This document shows, in pieces, positions 1 through 12,173 of a DNA stretch of 64,000 bases. Every line of letters begins with the position of its first letter. Position 1 is the first letter of the stretch. The notes under the pieces are model-generated. The model searched no databases. It had not been told where the DNA came from and saw nothing but the letters and a program-made list of their open reading frames with translations. Position numbers and translations under genes: made by a program. This DNA comes from Silene latifolia (Eukaryota; Streptophyta; Magnoliopsida; Caryophyllales; Caryophyllaceae), in the NCBI RefSeq assembly GCF_048544455.1, contig NC_133535.1:86800120-86864119 (forward strand), in the 5' to 3' direction.

Positions 1-671
1 GCTATAGGATCAATCATGTATGCCATGATATGCACACGTCCGGGCGTGGCATATGCATTGAGTATGACAAGTCGATTCCAACGAAGAACCAGGTGAACCA
101 CATTGGTTGGCTGTCAAGAACATTCTTAAGTACCTCCGGAGGACTAAAGATTGGGTATTGACTTATGGAGGCTCTCAAAAGCTATGCGCAAACCGATTCT
201 GCAGATGCTAGCTTCCAAACGGATCGTGATGACTCGAAATCTCGGTCGGGATTCGTTTTTACTCTTAATGGCGCTTATGATCACCGGAAGAGTTCGAAAC
301 AAATCACATAAGCAGATTCTACGACCGAGTCCGAGTACTATGCCGCGTCTGAAGCAACAAAGGAAGCGATATGGATGCGTCAATTCTTACATGGACTATC
401 TGTAGTGCCTAGTTCGAATGACCCGATCACCATCTATTGCGACAATAGTGGTGCCATCTTCCAAGCTAAGGAGCCTAAGTCTAGCAACAAGTCTAGACAT
501 GTACAACGGAAAGCTCATCTAATCCGGGATTACGTGGAGCAAAAGATAGTAGTGATAGAAAAGATTGCTACAGATGATAACATAGCAGATCCTCTCACTA
601 AAGCATTACGACAAGATAAGCATGAAGGGCACGTAAATTCCATGGGAATAAAACGTGTTCCTAAGTTGTAG
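1..671 (+). pseudogene. Ty1-copia pol 3' end (RNase H), broken
   Basis: This is the last part of a copia-type polyprotein: the end of the reverse transcriptase and the RNase H domain. The window opens inside the motif around MYAMICTRPGVAYALS, which is typical of the copia RT/RNase H connection. Homology continues through the segment reading LKYLRRTKDWVLTYGG in another frame (about 120-165), so frameshifts lie near 90 and again near 180-370. The last 98 codons (375-671) are open and contain the CDNSGAIFQAKEPKS and NIADPLTKAL segments that close copia RNase H. The stop is at 669-671. The element is inactive here because of the frame breaks. Its gag, protease and integrase lie before the window. 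The assignment to copia is firm; the family within copia is not determined. Confidence 0.88.
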
Positions 672-1532
672 TACTCTTTTATGGATCAGATTCATTCTCC
701 TTTGTACTCTATACGACATCATCGTTTTGATATTTTATATATATATTTTGTTTTTCATGTGGAATTGTACGACAATTTTGAACACCACAAAGTGAACTGA
801 ACAAACATCATATCTTGTTAGTCCTTAATTGCCCACATGAGCCGATAACTCGCAATTATTCTCGTGACGTTGGTTGATGGTGGGTTCAACGAGCCATAAG
901 TCAAAAGGTTGACTGACCAATCAGAGAGGCGATTTATACGGATATTTCGTAGGACACAATTGTGACATCGACGTGGAGTCCTAAATGTTTTATAACATTC
1001 GTTGCCCGGTCGTGGATAGGACCTCCATGGTGATCCTAAGAGTCGATTCTTTGACTATCGACTGTCTCTTGAGACTACGGCCGATTTTGGGTGACTTTGG
1101 TTTCTTTCTCACGGTCATCCGTAACAGGGGCCAAGTAGATTTTTTTCGGTCATTTCATGCTGTGTGCTTAGATCGGAAGGAGTCGAGTTGAAGGAAATAT
1201 TCAGCCTTTATCGGTACTCGATATTTCTCGGGGCCACTCGAGGAGTCAGAATCGAAATGCATGGCCATGCTCGGATACGGATTCGTTTTATCAGTTAAGT
1301 TACTCTCTAGTCGGGGAAACCACTCTAGATACAGATCGATTGTAAAATACGACCTTTGTGGATCCAGATCTGCAAATTGTTTTACATTGAGTGGGAGAGA
1401 TTTTAAATGAATATGAGAATCGGTTATCGCACCTACACTTGTTCGGACAAGTGGGAGTTTGTTGGAGCTTGTGTCCTCCGGTTAGTGCGGATAACGTCAT
1501 TGCACATACACTTGTACGGACAAGTGGGAGCT
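672..1532 (+). other. Copia 3' non-coding region with doubled LTR-start motif
   Basis: About 860 bases between the pol stop and the 3' LTR hold no gene. Near the end, a polypurine motif GTGGGAG followed by a TGTTGG LTR-like start occurs twice: at about 1451-1466, followed by a short LTR-like stretch (GTGTCCTCCGGTTAGTG), and at about 1524-1538. The second is the start of the long LTR. The rest is unremarkable AT-rich spacer. Confidence 0.6.
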
Positions 1533-2502
1533 TGTTGGGGTTGGTGTCCTTAACAATTAGTGCAAGGACTTATAAACCTCTAAAAGGATCAAAGGGCATA
1601 CTTTGGTATTATTATCCGTTGATCCACGTTTATCAATAACGGTTGGCTTGCTAGATAAGTTTGACGTTATTGTCATACAGATGGCGGTGATCAACTGGTC
1701 CCTAAAAGTCACACCTATAGGATACGTTCGAGAGATGTGACGGTATGAAAATACTGTCATGTAGATGCCAAAATTGACTAACCAGTTAGTCCGAGTTATT
1801 TGACTAAGTAATTAGTCAAATACGTGATGTTGAGATATTATATTTAATACGGATTAAATATCATGGGCTAAGGCGAATTAACTAGATTAATTCGTGAAAT
1901 TAAATATACGTGATTTATATTTAATTAAATGTATATTAAAATAATTATACAATACTTTTTGTTTTGTCGGACACATATTAATAATTCAAATAACCCGTAT
2001 TATTAGCCGATGCCTTAATTTCCGATAACCGATAACAGTTTATAATACAAACCCGTCATATACATTTTAGTAATTAACGAACCGGACCTCGAGTTAAAAC
2101 CAAGAGGAAGTGGAAGCCCACTTCCCTGTGTGGGTCACGGTTCTCGGCCGAATAGGAGAACAAAAGGAGACCTCCTCCTTCTGTAAAACCTAATCATCAT
2201 TTGAGAGAAAATTAGGGTTTCGAAAGAGCATTCTTCTCTGTAGAAACTGAGATCTCACATCTCGACAAAACTCACAACAGTTCTCCCTATATTGCAAGGC
2301 AATCGGAGAACACTGTTCTAGCACAAGGGCATATCTCGGACCAAGTCTTGGGTGCAACGATTAGGAGGGAATCTGCTTAGATTTCTGATCTTTACGCCGC
2401 AATTAAAAGGACCCGAGGTTGATTTCTATACACTTATCGTTTCTATTGTTTTATCGCTTTATGACTATAAATTGCATGTAAATTTTACGTTATAGTCCTG
2501 CA
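1533..2502 (+). repeat. 3' LTR of the copia element
   Basis: It starts TGTTGGGGTTGGTGTCC immediately after the polypurine motif GTGGGAG, the usual arrangement at a copia 3' LTR. It is about 970 bp. The right end is placed at the CA of CCTGCA (2501-2502), but no second LTR is in the window to fix it, so the true end may be up to about 20 bases later. No target duplication could be checked because the left end of the element is outside. Confidence 0.6.
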
Positions 2503-3240
2503 ATTTAAGGGGTAGTATACGGATATTAACCCACAGTAGCGGGTTTAGCAAAAACCAATTCCTCACCACCGACATTAAACGTAAGAGTGCGCAACCCGAC
2601 ATCTATAACCGCTTGCGCAGTGTGCAAGAATGGTCTTCCCAAAATAATTGGGGTGTGATTATCTTCGGGTATGTCTAACACGACAAAATCGACAGGAATA
2701 AGAAATCTTCCTATTTGCACAGAATATCTTGCAGCACTCCTAAAGGTCGTGACAAGGTCCGATCAGCCATCTGGACCGTCATGTTGGTGCAATGGAATTT
2801 AGTGAATCCTAACCGTTTGGCCAAAGACAAGAGTAACACGCTAACACTTGCTCCTAAATCACACAACGCATTATCAATTAATTGAAGTCCAATGTGACAC
2901 GGTATCGAAAAACTACCAGGGTCAGCAAGCTTAGGTGGGGTCCTATTTTGGAGGTGTGCAGAACACCCCTCTGTCAGAGCTACTGTCTCAACATCATCTA
3001 TGGTCCTTTTACGCATTAATACTTCTCGCATAAATTTTAAATATGTAGGTACCTGTTTTAGCAGCTCGATAAACGGAACACTTACGTTCAAACCTCGCAC
3101 AAGTTCACCGAAACGCGCGAACTCAGGCTCCGTCTTCTTGACCCTCTTCAGGCACCCTGGATATGGAGCATCTTCAATAGGAGCTCCGTTATGCGTGTCA
3201 CGAATCAAAGCGTTATTAATCATACGCTTGCTCAATGGTC

Positions 3241-3475
3241 TCGATCGACCACTTTCATCATCAGAATCTCTCGATCGATCACAACTGTTACTCGATCGAG
3301 AGACTTCACCAACAGCAGTGCTCGATCGAGCTATAACGGCCTCTCGATCTAGATCTATCTCTCCATTTCCTCTCGATCGAGGAACAAAAACCTCTCGATC
3401 GAGAGCTGTCATACTGTCAGCAGCAGTAGCTTTGGAATTCGTGCCAGAAACATCGGTCCAGCAATATCGATCGAA
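3241..3475. repeat. TCGATCGA palindrome array inside gag coding DNA
   Basis: Exact TCGATCGA cores start at 3241, 3271, 3292, 3322, 3373, 3395 and 3467, with one degenerate copy at about 3344. Most are CTCGATCGAG. Successive spacings are 30, 21, 30, 22, 29, 22 and 72 bases. In the gag frame the same palindrome is read sometimes as LDR and sometimes as RS, so it sits in at least two reading frames. Confidence 0.85.
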
Positions 3476-3737
3476 ATAAGTCGATCCGCTTCTCAATGTT
3501 ATCATGTTCAGCGTTTCTTCCCTCTTTTCAGATTGAGAAGGCAGCTGTCCGGGTTGCCTCGTGGATTGATTTGCGGCGACTTGAGCTATTTGGGACTCAA
3601 GCAATTTGATAGTAGCATTGGTTGCTTGGTCCGACCTACTCACTTGTGTAGCGAGAGCTTGAATCATGGATTTCAGCTCTCCCACTTCTGAAATTCCTCC
3701 AGATGAAGAACTTTCTTGCTGCGGATTTGGAAATTGC

Positions 3738-3857
3738 GGAGGCTTTTGATAATTTGACACGGCTGTCGCAACTCTGTCAAAAATAAATGCCAACAAGCCT
3801 ATACTATAAATAGCTAGGGAAGTCGGGTCGAATCCACAGGGAGGCTTTTGATAATTT
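3738..3857 (-). repeat. 66-bp LTR fragment captured within gag
   Basis: Positions 3779-3844 match the element's own LTR at 5166-5231 base for base over 66 bp and in the same orientation. The block is bordered by a direct repeat, GGAGGCTTTTGATAATTT, at 3738-3755 and 3840-3857. The offset between the repeat copies is 102 bp, exactly 34 codons, so the gag frame stays open. Of the insert, 3756-3778 has no source that I can find in the window. Confidence 0.85.
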
Positions 3858-5119
3858 TGCTTATGCGGCGGCACATAAGCTTGTTGCTGCGGTGGAGGAG
3901 TAGGATTAAGGATATTTTGACTCGACCATCGCAGATTTGGATGGACATAACCCGAATTGTACCCTTGACGGTACTGCTGGAAAGAAAAGACTTGCTCCCT
4001 ATCAGCAAAACAGTCAATAGCAACGTGCCCCAGCTCACCGCATCTCTCACAAAGATTCGTATCGTCTTTTTTTAGCATGTGAACCGTTTGTTGACTCCTT
4101 GGAGACTCGCATCTCCAATTGGTCAAACCTAGCATTAAGCCTTTCGAACTTAGCATCCATATCCTCACATTCGACATTAGCTATCGTCCGTGTACCACTC
4201 CGCGGATTCCCGTATTCTGCAGTGTGATTAGCCATCTCCTCAATAAGCTTCCAGCCCTTATCATCATCAACCTCGCGCTGGAATCTGCCATTAGCTGCAA
4301 CATCTAAAATGGCTCTATGATCATCATACAACCCATTATAAAATTGGTTGCACAAAAACCACTGTTGGAATCCATGATGGGGTACCGATCTCACAGCTTT
4401 CTTAAAGCGGCACCATGCTTCAAACAGATTTTCAGATCCCGTCTGTTTGAAATTGGTAATCTGGGCCCTCAATGCATTGGTCCTCTGCGGAGGAAAATAC
4501 TTCTTATAGAAGGCTAGAGCTAGAGTAGTCCAATCCGTGATACCTGCTGCGTCTCCATCCAAATCCGTCAACCATTCCCTCGCATTATCGGTCAGAGAGA
4601 AAGGAAAGAGAACTTCCTTTATCTTGTCTTGGGTCACTCCCTTGGATGTAGGGATGGATGAACAGTAATCAGCAAATCTTTCCATATGCTTCCTAGGATC
4701 CTCGCCCGAGACCCCCCGATACAAATTCCGTTCGACCAAATTGATGTAGGACGGCCGAATGTCAAAGGTATTGCCGTCCTCATCGGTAGACAACTTGAAC
4801 CCTTTCGGAATATAGTCAGCAGTAGGCTCCGAATGACTCGCGATATTAGGCATTCTGACTGGAATAATAGTCTCAAGAATAGAAGTTTTCTCAATAACCG
4901 AACTGTCAGAAGTACTCAAGACTTCCTCCCGACGAACTCTTTCTAACTCCATCTTTCTGCGTAAAAAGGACCTTTCGGGTTCAGGATCAGCCTCAACTAA
5001 TTCACCCCTACGAGACCTGCGCATACACAGCTAAAAGGAAATAAATAAGAACAACCTTAAGGAAATTTAATTCCTTAAGACAAGACAGAAATAAACAACA
5101 CAGATAATAATAAAAATTG

Positions 5120-5139
5120 CCTCCCCGGCAACGGCGCCA
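5120..5139 (-). other. Primer binding site, Athila element I
   Basis: On the minus strand this reads TGGCGCCGTTGCCGGGGAGG, five bases inside the LTR end. It is the PBS type known for Athila-lineage elements and is complementary to the 3' end of tRNA-Asp. The same motif occurs in elements II and III. Confidence 0.9.
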
Positions 5140-5144
5140 AAATT

Positions 5145-6582
5145 TGATGCGTGTCGTTCTACACCAAAAATAAATGCCAACAAGCCTATACTATAAATAG
5201 CTAGGGAAGTCGGGTCGAATCCACAGGGAGGTTTTTCTATTAACTGTAGTCTAATCTGTCGGTCACAACTGGGGGTTTGAATTTGATGTTCTAACTACTA
5301 AAGTTTAAGGGGAAGAGAAAATAAGGGTATATAAGAGAAAATAGAGAGGAAATGTAAATAAGCAATTAGATAAAGAGAGATATGCCAGGATTTCGGTACG
5401 CCGTGTTCTACACACTATCGGAATAACTAGGTCGGTAAGTTTATTAGTAGGAAGGGCTAGGTTATCTCCTTTCGGTCTCAAACCCGACTATACCTTTCGG
5501 TCTAAAGTCGCCTTAAGGTCATCCTACTTGACTTTCGCCCTCATAGGAGTTAATTATCAGAACTAAGCAAGTCTACCCTTCCAATCTTTCGATCCAGGTC
5601 GGGGTTAACTAAACAGACGGTCTCCTGCGTGCACTCATTTAACCGATCTACAAATAAATTGCTTAGACCTGATTCCTACTGCATAACTACCTTAGTAGTC
5701 GTCCTATCATGCTTCTAACACGGTTTCCCTCATCCCGGCATATAAAGAAATTAGCTACGCATGCTAATTATATTAACTAACACAGCTAATAACGAATTGC
5801 TAACGGAAAACATGATATGATGATAGTAAAAAGCAATAACGAGATTAGGGCCGAAATTAATAATGGTACTAATAAGAATAAATATAAAACAAAACAAGAG
5901 AAGAGATTAAGGGAAAGAATTATACTATAATAGCAAATCCGACATAAAGAACAACCAAATCCTAGATCGCAAAATTCCAAGCAGTGAACAGTAAACGCAG
6001 TAAAAATGTCTATGGAAAAGTGAATGATAGGTAAAAGATTATTAACCTAATAACTCGTCTTTTTGTTTTTATAACCAAAACTCCCGAGTAGTTTTATTAA
6101 CCTACGGGCTCTAATAGCCCACGTAAAGGAGAACCTTTCGATCGAGAGGTTAAGGCTCTCGATCGAGCACAGGACAGATCGATCGAGCATAGGACAGCTC
6201 GATCGAGGGCTTGACAGCTCGATCGAGCACAGGGCAGCTCGATCGAGGGCTTGTGTTCCTCTGTGTTCTCGATCGACAGCCAAATGTGGTCGATCGAGAT
6301 CTTCAGTCACTTCTCAGCTTTCGTAGTAGTTCTGACTTGCTTAATTTGGTTAACTTTCGTCTTCACACTTCCCCATGCATGAGTCCTTTGTCCTCTTTTC
6401 CGTCCATCTTCCAGAGATGCTATCTCGAGGCCTTAAAAGGTTGGTTTCCGCTACAAATCTGCAAAATAGTAATAAAAGCACAAAGTAGCCTATTCGGGGT
6501 ATAAAGTGACATAATATCACTCAAATACATAGAAATGCGTGCCAAAAGAGACCGTAAAAGTCTATATAATATGCACGCATCA
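5145..6582 (-). repeat. 5' LTR of Athila element I
   Basis: A 1438-bp LTR bounded by TGATGCGTG at 5145 and its complement CACGCATCA ending at 6582, directly next to the PBS. No gene is present. It contains a phased TCGATCGA array near its 5' end in element orientation (6138-6297). The flank at 6583 is non-repetitive, so this end marks the original insertion point. The matching duplication on the other side is not available. Confidence 0.88.
6138..6297. repeat. Phased TCGATCGA array in the LTR
   Basis: Eight exact cores start at 6138, 6159, 6179, 6199, 6219, 6239, 6269 and 6290: spacings 21, 20, 20, 20, 20, 30 and 21. The middle part is a 20-bp tandem repeat whose spacer varies (GCACAGGACAG, GGGCTTGACAG and similar) while the palindrome stays constant. 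Confidence 0.9.
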
Positions 6583-6891
6583 TGAACCTCGAATAATTGG
6601 TTCGCCATAACCCATATGGCCATATGTCACTATTATCATTGTTATATCCAGGGCTTGTGGTACAACAACCTCGTACGTGCATGGAAAAACGTTGTATGTG
6701 CATTAAACAACCTCGTACGTGCATGAACTATGTAAAATCTCGTTTCCTAATAGACAGTCGTGAGGTTAATTGACAGTCCCCTTTGCACAAACTTACTTAT
6801 CTGGGAGTGCTACCAACTTTTTAACAATATAATAACAAAGACTAAGTCTACAATCTACATCTCCGTCCATTAAATAAAAAGAATCAATAGT
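6583..6891. other. Spacer between Athila LTR and host gene fragment
   Basis: No gene seen. It contains two copies of CAACCTCGTACGTGCATG (about 6667 and 6708) with a diverged third between them. If the exon model at 6892-7522 is right, this is the second intron or downstream part of that gene. Confidence 0.5.
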
Positions 6892-7522
6892 TTAAATGAA
6901 GAGAATTGCACCTTGAATAAGTTCGGAAGTCACAAGTTCAGAAACATTGGTTGCAAGTGGAAATATTTCTGATGCATTGACTTCAACAGTCACTTGATTT
7001 GAAGAGTTGTCATTGCTGTAACAATAATGAACAATAATGAAGAATAAACACCAACCCTAATTTGACAATTATACAGACTCTTTTTTCATGAAATTAAGTC
7101 CCAAATTTCAACATTTCTCCTAATTTGGGTAATTTCTGAACTCCCCATACCCTAATTTCTCAATTGCCCCAATTTCAATTCACGAAACCCTAATTTTGAT
7201 GCACCTAAACAGAATTAGATACACATAACTAATGCTTTGACGATAATAAAGACTATGTAATTCACGAAATTCAGTCACTGATTTCACGATTTTAACCAAT
7301 TTAGTAATGTATCAATTTCCCCATCCCTAATTTTCCAGTTTCCACAATTTAATTCACGAAACCTTAATTTATCAAACATAATTCATTTTTATGACTATAA
7401 ACAAATAATCAAACCCTAAATTCAACTAATTTAATCAACGAATCAAAAAACTAAAAAGATATAAAACCTAATTTCACAAAAAGATTTATTATATTTTACC
7501 TCGTCGAAGCATAAGGATCCAT
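6892..7522 (-). CDS. Candidate 5' exons of an unrecognised host gene
   Basis: Exon 1 (7500-7522) starts ATGGATCCTTATGCT and ends ACGAG before a GTAAAA donor. A 484-bp AT-rich intron ends TTACAG at 7016. Exon 2 begins at 7015 and stays open in the phase set by exon 1, giving MDPYASTSNDNSSNQVTVEV and continuing through NASEIFPLATNVSELV to a possible donor CAAG/GTGCAA at 6911-6912; without that splice it stops TAA at 6892-6894. Correct splice signals, phase agreement and amino-acid composition (acidic, Ser/Asn rich) suggest a real gene start. I do not recognise the family. The remaining exons would lie downstream, where the Athila and copia elements now sit, so the gene is probably interrupted or has a very long intron. 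Confidence 0.45.
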
Positions 7523-7795
7523 TGATCGTCAGGTATGGTTGCTTTAGTCTCGACGATTGAACGTATAAGGCAGAGTTAGTTATGTCGAAGGCTTTGATAG
7601 TCGAAGAGAGATAAAGAAATATGAGAGATAAAGGAAAAATGGAAAATGAATGAAATCTGATTGTTTGGGTGTACGTCGAAGGATTTGGAGTTTGGTTGAG
7701 TTAATCTCACCTTCCGTAATATTATTAGATCTAAGGGATGTGAGTGGCTCTCATGGTTCTCATTATCTTGGTGGTTCTCACCGGATCCCGACCCC

Positions 7796-9441
<1,646 letters not shown>

Positions 9442-10336
9442 TCATATGAAATCCTCATTAATGGTACTCCTATGGAAAAAGTTGAACTTTGCTGTGGGAT
9501 TAGGCAAGGTGACTCATTATCCCCTTATATCTCCGCGCTTTGTACGAAAGTACTATCTCAAATGATTATCTATGCCCAAGATGGCAACCTCATTAAGGGT
9601 ATTAAGATATGCAAGAACGGACCGGAAACATCCCATTTATTGTTTGCAGATGATTCGCTCTTCTTCATCCGTGGTGACTATGGGCATATGGATTTTCTTA
9701 TGAACATAATCGATGAATACTGTGCTGCTTCTGGGCAATGCTTTAATAAAGATAAGTCTTCTATTTTTTTCTGTCCAAACTGCTCACTTATGACGGTCAA
9801 GAAGTGCCTGACTGAGTTTAAATTTGCTCCTAAGCATGATCTTGGTAACTATCTAGGCTTACCAACGAGTATTGGGTCTTCTAAGAGGGATTTATTTAAA
9901 TTTCTGGTTGAAAAAACTAAGCGAAGGCTATCCTCCAGGAATAATATTCTTCACTCTGCGACTGGTAAACTAACTCTTATTCGTTATGTTCTTTCTTCAC
10001 TATCCATTTTCTCTCTATCGGTATTTCGCATACCGGTAAGTGTAACATCAAAACTTCAGTTTTTGATGGTGCATTTTTGGTGGAGTGGAACTAGAACTAA
10101 TAAGTCTATTCATTGGTGTAGTAAAGACTTCCTTAGTAGGCCTGTGGGAGAAGGGGGTCTTGGTCTTTGAAATATTAGATGCATTAACCAAGCCTTCCTT
10201 GCCAACTCTGCTTGGAGAATCTTATGTGACCCGAGAAGTCTTATTAGTAAAGTTATTGGTCCCAAACTTGGTATTCAAGATGATATTTTTTTCCAGACCC
10301 GTTGGAAGGCTCCCCAGGTGTCGTCATGGGCTCTAA
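9442..10336 (+). pseudogene. LINE reverse transcriptase, truncated
   Basis: The open part starts at 9472 and runs 232 codons. Before it, ILINGTPMEKVELCCGIRQG (from about 9447) is the usual LINE block leading to the RQGD motif. The catalytic motif FADD (LLFADDSLFF, about 9640-9665) is intact. The thumb-like region (YLGLPTSIGSSKRDLF) and the GTRTNKSIHW-GEGGLGL segment follow. A stop at 10168-10170 and a frameshift end the frame, and homologous text (SAWRILCDPRSLISKVI) continues in another frame to about 10336. The endonuclease and the first RT motifs are missing. Confidence 0.9.
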
Positions 10337-11215
10337 AAAGCCTTGTCTGGGGATCCGATCTTATCTACAACAATATTGCTTGGACTATTGGATCTTCTTC
10401 TCGCCTTAATGCTTGGAAGAGCAAATGGATAGAGGGTTATAGTCTTCATTATCTTTGTGGGGATTTCATCGATGCTCCTATTAATTCCACGCTACGGGTT
10501 AGTGACCTTCATGATAGTCATAGGAGATAGGATCTCTCATCTCTTGGCTTCGATCTCATCTCTTGGCTTCGATTGGGCTGAGGGAGTTACAAAGAAAATT
10601 CTCGCAACTTATATCATGTGTCAACCCACATATGACTCTTTCTATTGGAAATTCTCTAAACATGGTGTTTTCACTGTCAAGTCGGGATACTATGTTGCTG
10701 TTATGGCCTTATCTAACGGGCCTACCTCGACTGCTGATCGCTCTAGAATGTCTACAGCAATTGTGACTTTTTGCAAATCAAAGCTATGGAAGTTGCCTAT
10801 CTCTAACAAACTAAAGGTGTTTTTATGGAAATTTATGGCTAATGCCCTTCCAGTGGGCTCTGAATCCCTCAAACGAAAAATGAATTGGCGCTCCTCCTGT
10901 ACTCTTTGTGATGGCTCGTCTACTTGTGTGGAACCTATTTGTCACCTCTTCAGAGATTGTAGCTTTGCAAAGGCTCTATGGTTTGGCTGTCCTTTAGGAC
11001 TTAGAATCACTGGGGGGTTGGACATTGATGTTAGGGTTTGGGTCATAAACTGGGTTTCTTATATCCTAATTGGCCCAGATCCTAACACTCTCCTTTTTCC
11101 CCTTATCGCTACCCTTTTGACAATTTGGTGTTACAGGAACGATATGGTCTTTAAAAACCGTCGCCTTGGCCTACGAGTGCTCTCAATTCTATTCTTGGTG
11201 ATATTCATTGTATGA
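10337..11215 (+). pseudogene. LINE zf-RVT (zinc-binding RT-associated) region
   Basis: Frame-broken continuation of the LINE ORF2. After a segment reading WKSKWIEGYSL (about 10408-10440) the 252-codon frame at 10457-11215 carries KLWKLPISNKLKVFLWKFMA and a Cys/His cluster (CTLCDG ... CHLFRDCSFAKALWF). This is the zf-RVT domain found between reverse transcriptase and RNase H in plant L1 elements. The first 40 or so codons of this frame include a small duplication (ISHLLASISSLGF, from TCTCATCTCTTGGCTTCGAT written twice near 10530-10570). Confidence 0.85.
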
Positions 11216-11746
11216 ATGAGGTGGTGTGAAGTAAGGATGCTAGCCTCCCTCGTGCGTCTTTGTTGAACTCCTCTCCTGATTTTGGATTAGCTAAGAGGAT
11301 TAGAAACTCCTTCCCCTTTTGGATTGTTGGTGGACCTGGGTGCGGAAATACTTGCACTGTGAAGTGTAATGCTGCTTAGAGGACTGATAGAAGTGCTGGC
11401 ATAAGGTGATGCTTGTTGGATGGTAATGGGACCTTAACGAATACTGCCCATGCTCGCTCGCTTGCCTCTTCTGCCCTCCTGCATGCATGCTCAAGGACAT
11501 GCAGCTATCATGGCGCTCAAATGGGCCTTGAACGAAGGGTACCTTCATGTTAGACTTGTTACAGATTGTCTTGTCTTAGTTATGCAGTTTGCTAGAGCGG
11601 AGAAGGTGATTGCTTCTATCAATTGCATTATCCATGATATTAAGTCTATTGCGTCTCAGTTTCACTGTTGCTCTCTTAGTTTCCGTCCTAGGGGAGTGAA
11701 TAGGGTAGCTCATAATCTTGCTCAGGGAGCTCTTTTGGAAGCTATG

Positions 11747-11748
<2 letters not shown>
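11216..11748 (+). pseudogene. LINE RNase H-like (RVT_3) end
   Basis: From 11450 the frame reads an RNase H-like domain of the plant L1 type (ALKWALNEGYLHVRLVTDCL, then SFRPRGVNRVAHNLAQGALL). The upstream part of the domain is in another frame. The coding text runs directly into the poly(A) tail, so the element has almost no 3' untranslated region or has lost it. It is non-functional. Confidence 0.8.
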
Positions 11749-11794
<46 letters not shown>

Positions 11795-11797
<3 letters not shown>

Positions 11798-12173
11798 ATA
11801 GATATTATCCATTATTCCAAACCAAATATAACACCACTACATCACCAATTGCCTAAGCCATCCCAGGCGCAGCCTAGTATGTCACTCTTCAGTCACCTAT
11901 AGGCTACAACGGTTAAATGATCCCAACCGACAGCCCCAAAGACGGTACCCATTTAGCTGCATGAAGCGTGAATGACCCTACAAAGTATACACATCTTGTG
12001 TCAGCTACAATGGTTAAACGCATTGCCGAAACTGTAAACAGATTGAACACAATTTTTGGTTAGCTAATGTAGACAATTTATAAATACCAGAAAAGTCTAC
12101 AAAAAGACATCAAAACAATTAATAATGTTAATAAGAAAGGGGGTAGAAGGAAAACGACGTAGTTGAAGTCCAG
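11795..12173. other. Spacer after the LINE
   Basis: No gene seen. Moderately AT-rich, low-copy-looking sequence. If 12174-12392 is a real 3' exon, this would hold its 3' untranslated region and downstream DNA. Confidence 0.5.

Larger units (their letters stand above)
2526..5024 (-). pseudogene. Athila-type gag-protease, frameshifted
   Basis: The start at 5024 (MRRSRRGELVEADPEP) opens a 325-codon frame with the Athila-type gag core; HHGFQQWFLCNQFYNGL is diagnostic. A frameshift near 4050-4080 moves reading to the next frame, which carries the CX2CX4HX4C zinc knuckle (CERCGELGHVAIDC, about 4010-4060) and then the protease region (ALCDLGASVSVL, about 2830-2880). A last break near 2710-2725 separates the flap and C-terminal part, including [10 protein letters not shown], which ends at 2526. 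The active-site triad reads D-L-G, as is common in this lineage. Gag packages genomic RNA and the protease cleaves the polyprotein. There is no reverse transcriptase. The coding region contains an LTR-derived insert and seven TCGATCGA palindromes, described separately. Confidence 0.85.
2526..6582 (-). mobile_element. Truncated Athila-type Ty3-gypsy element I
   Basis: Read on the minus strand it starts with a complete 5' LTR (6582 down to 5145), then a tRNA-Asp-type PBS, gag, zinc knuckle and protease, and then stops at about 2526 against the copia LTR. Reverse transcriptase, RNase H, integrase and the 3' LTR are absent from this side. Either the element was cut by the copia insertion, with the rest beyond the window, or it is a gag-protease-only copy like element II at 30179-38581. 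The copia insertion is the simpler explanation for the abrupt junction. Confidence 0.85.
9442..11794 (+). mobile_element. 5'-truncated L1-type LINE with poly(A) tail
   Basis: Homology begins abruptly at about 9442 inside the reverse transcriptase and runs through RT, a zinc-binding connection domain and RNase H to a 45-base poly(A) tail at about 11749-11793. The 5' truncation is typical of target-primed reverse transcription. I could not identify a convincing target duplication. The element is dead because of truncation and frameshifts. Confidence 0.9.

Noticed and set aside
1300..1760. Short frames in the copia 3' region as an extra gene
   Set aside because: They are small, on both strands, and overlap the polypurine tract and LTR start.
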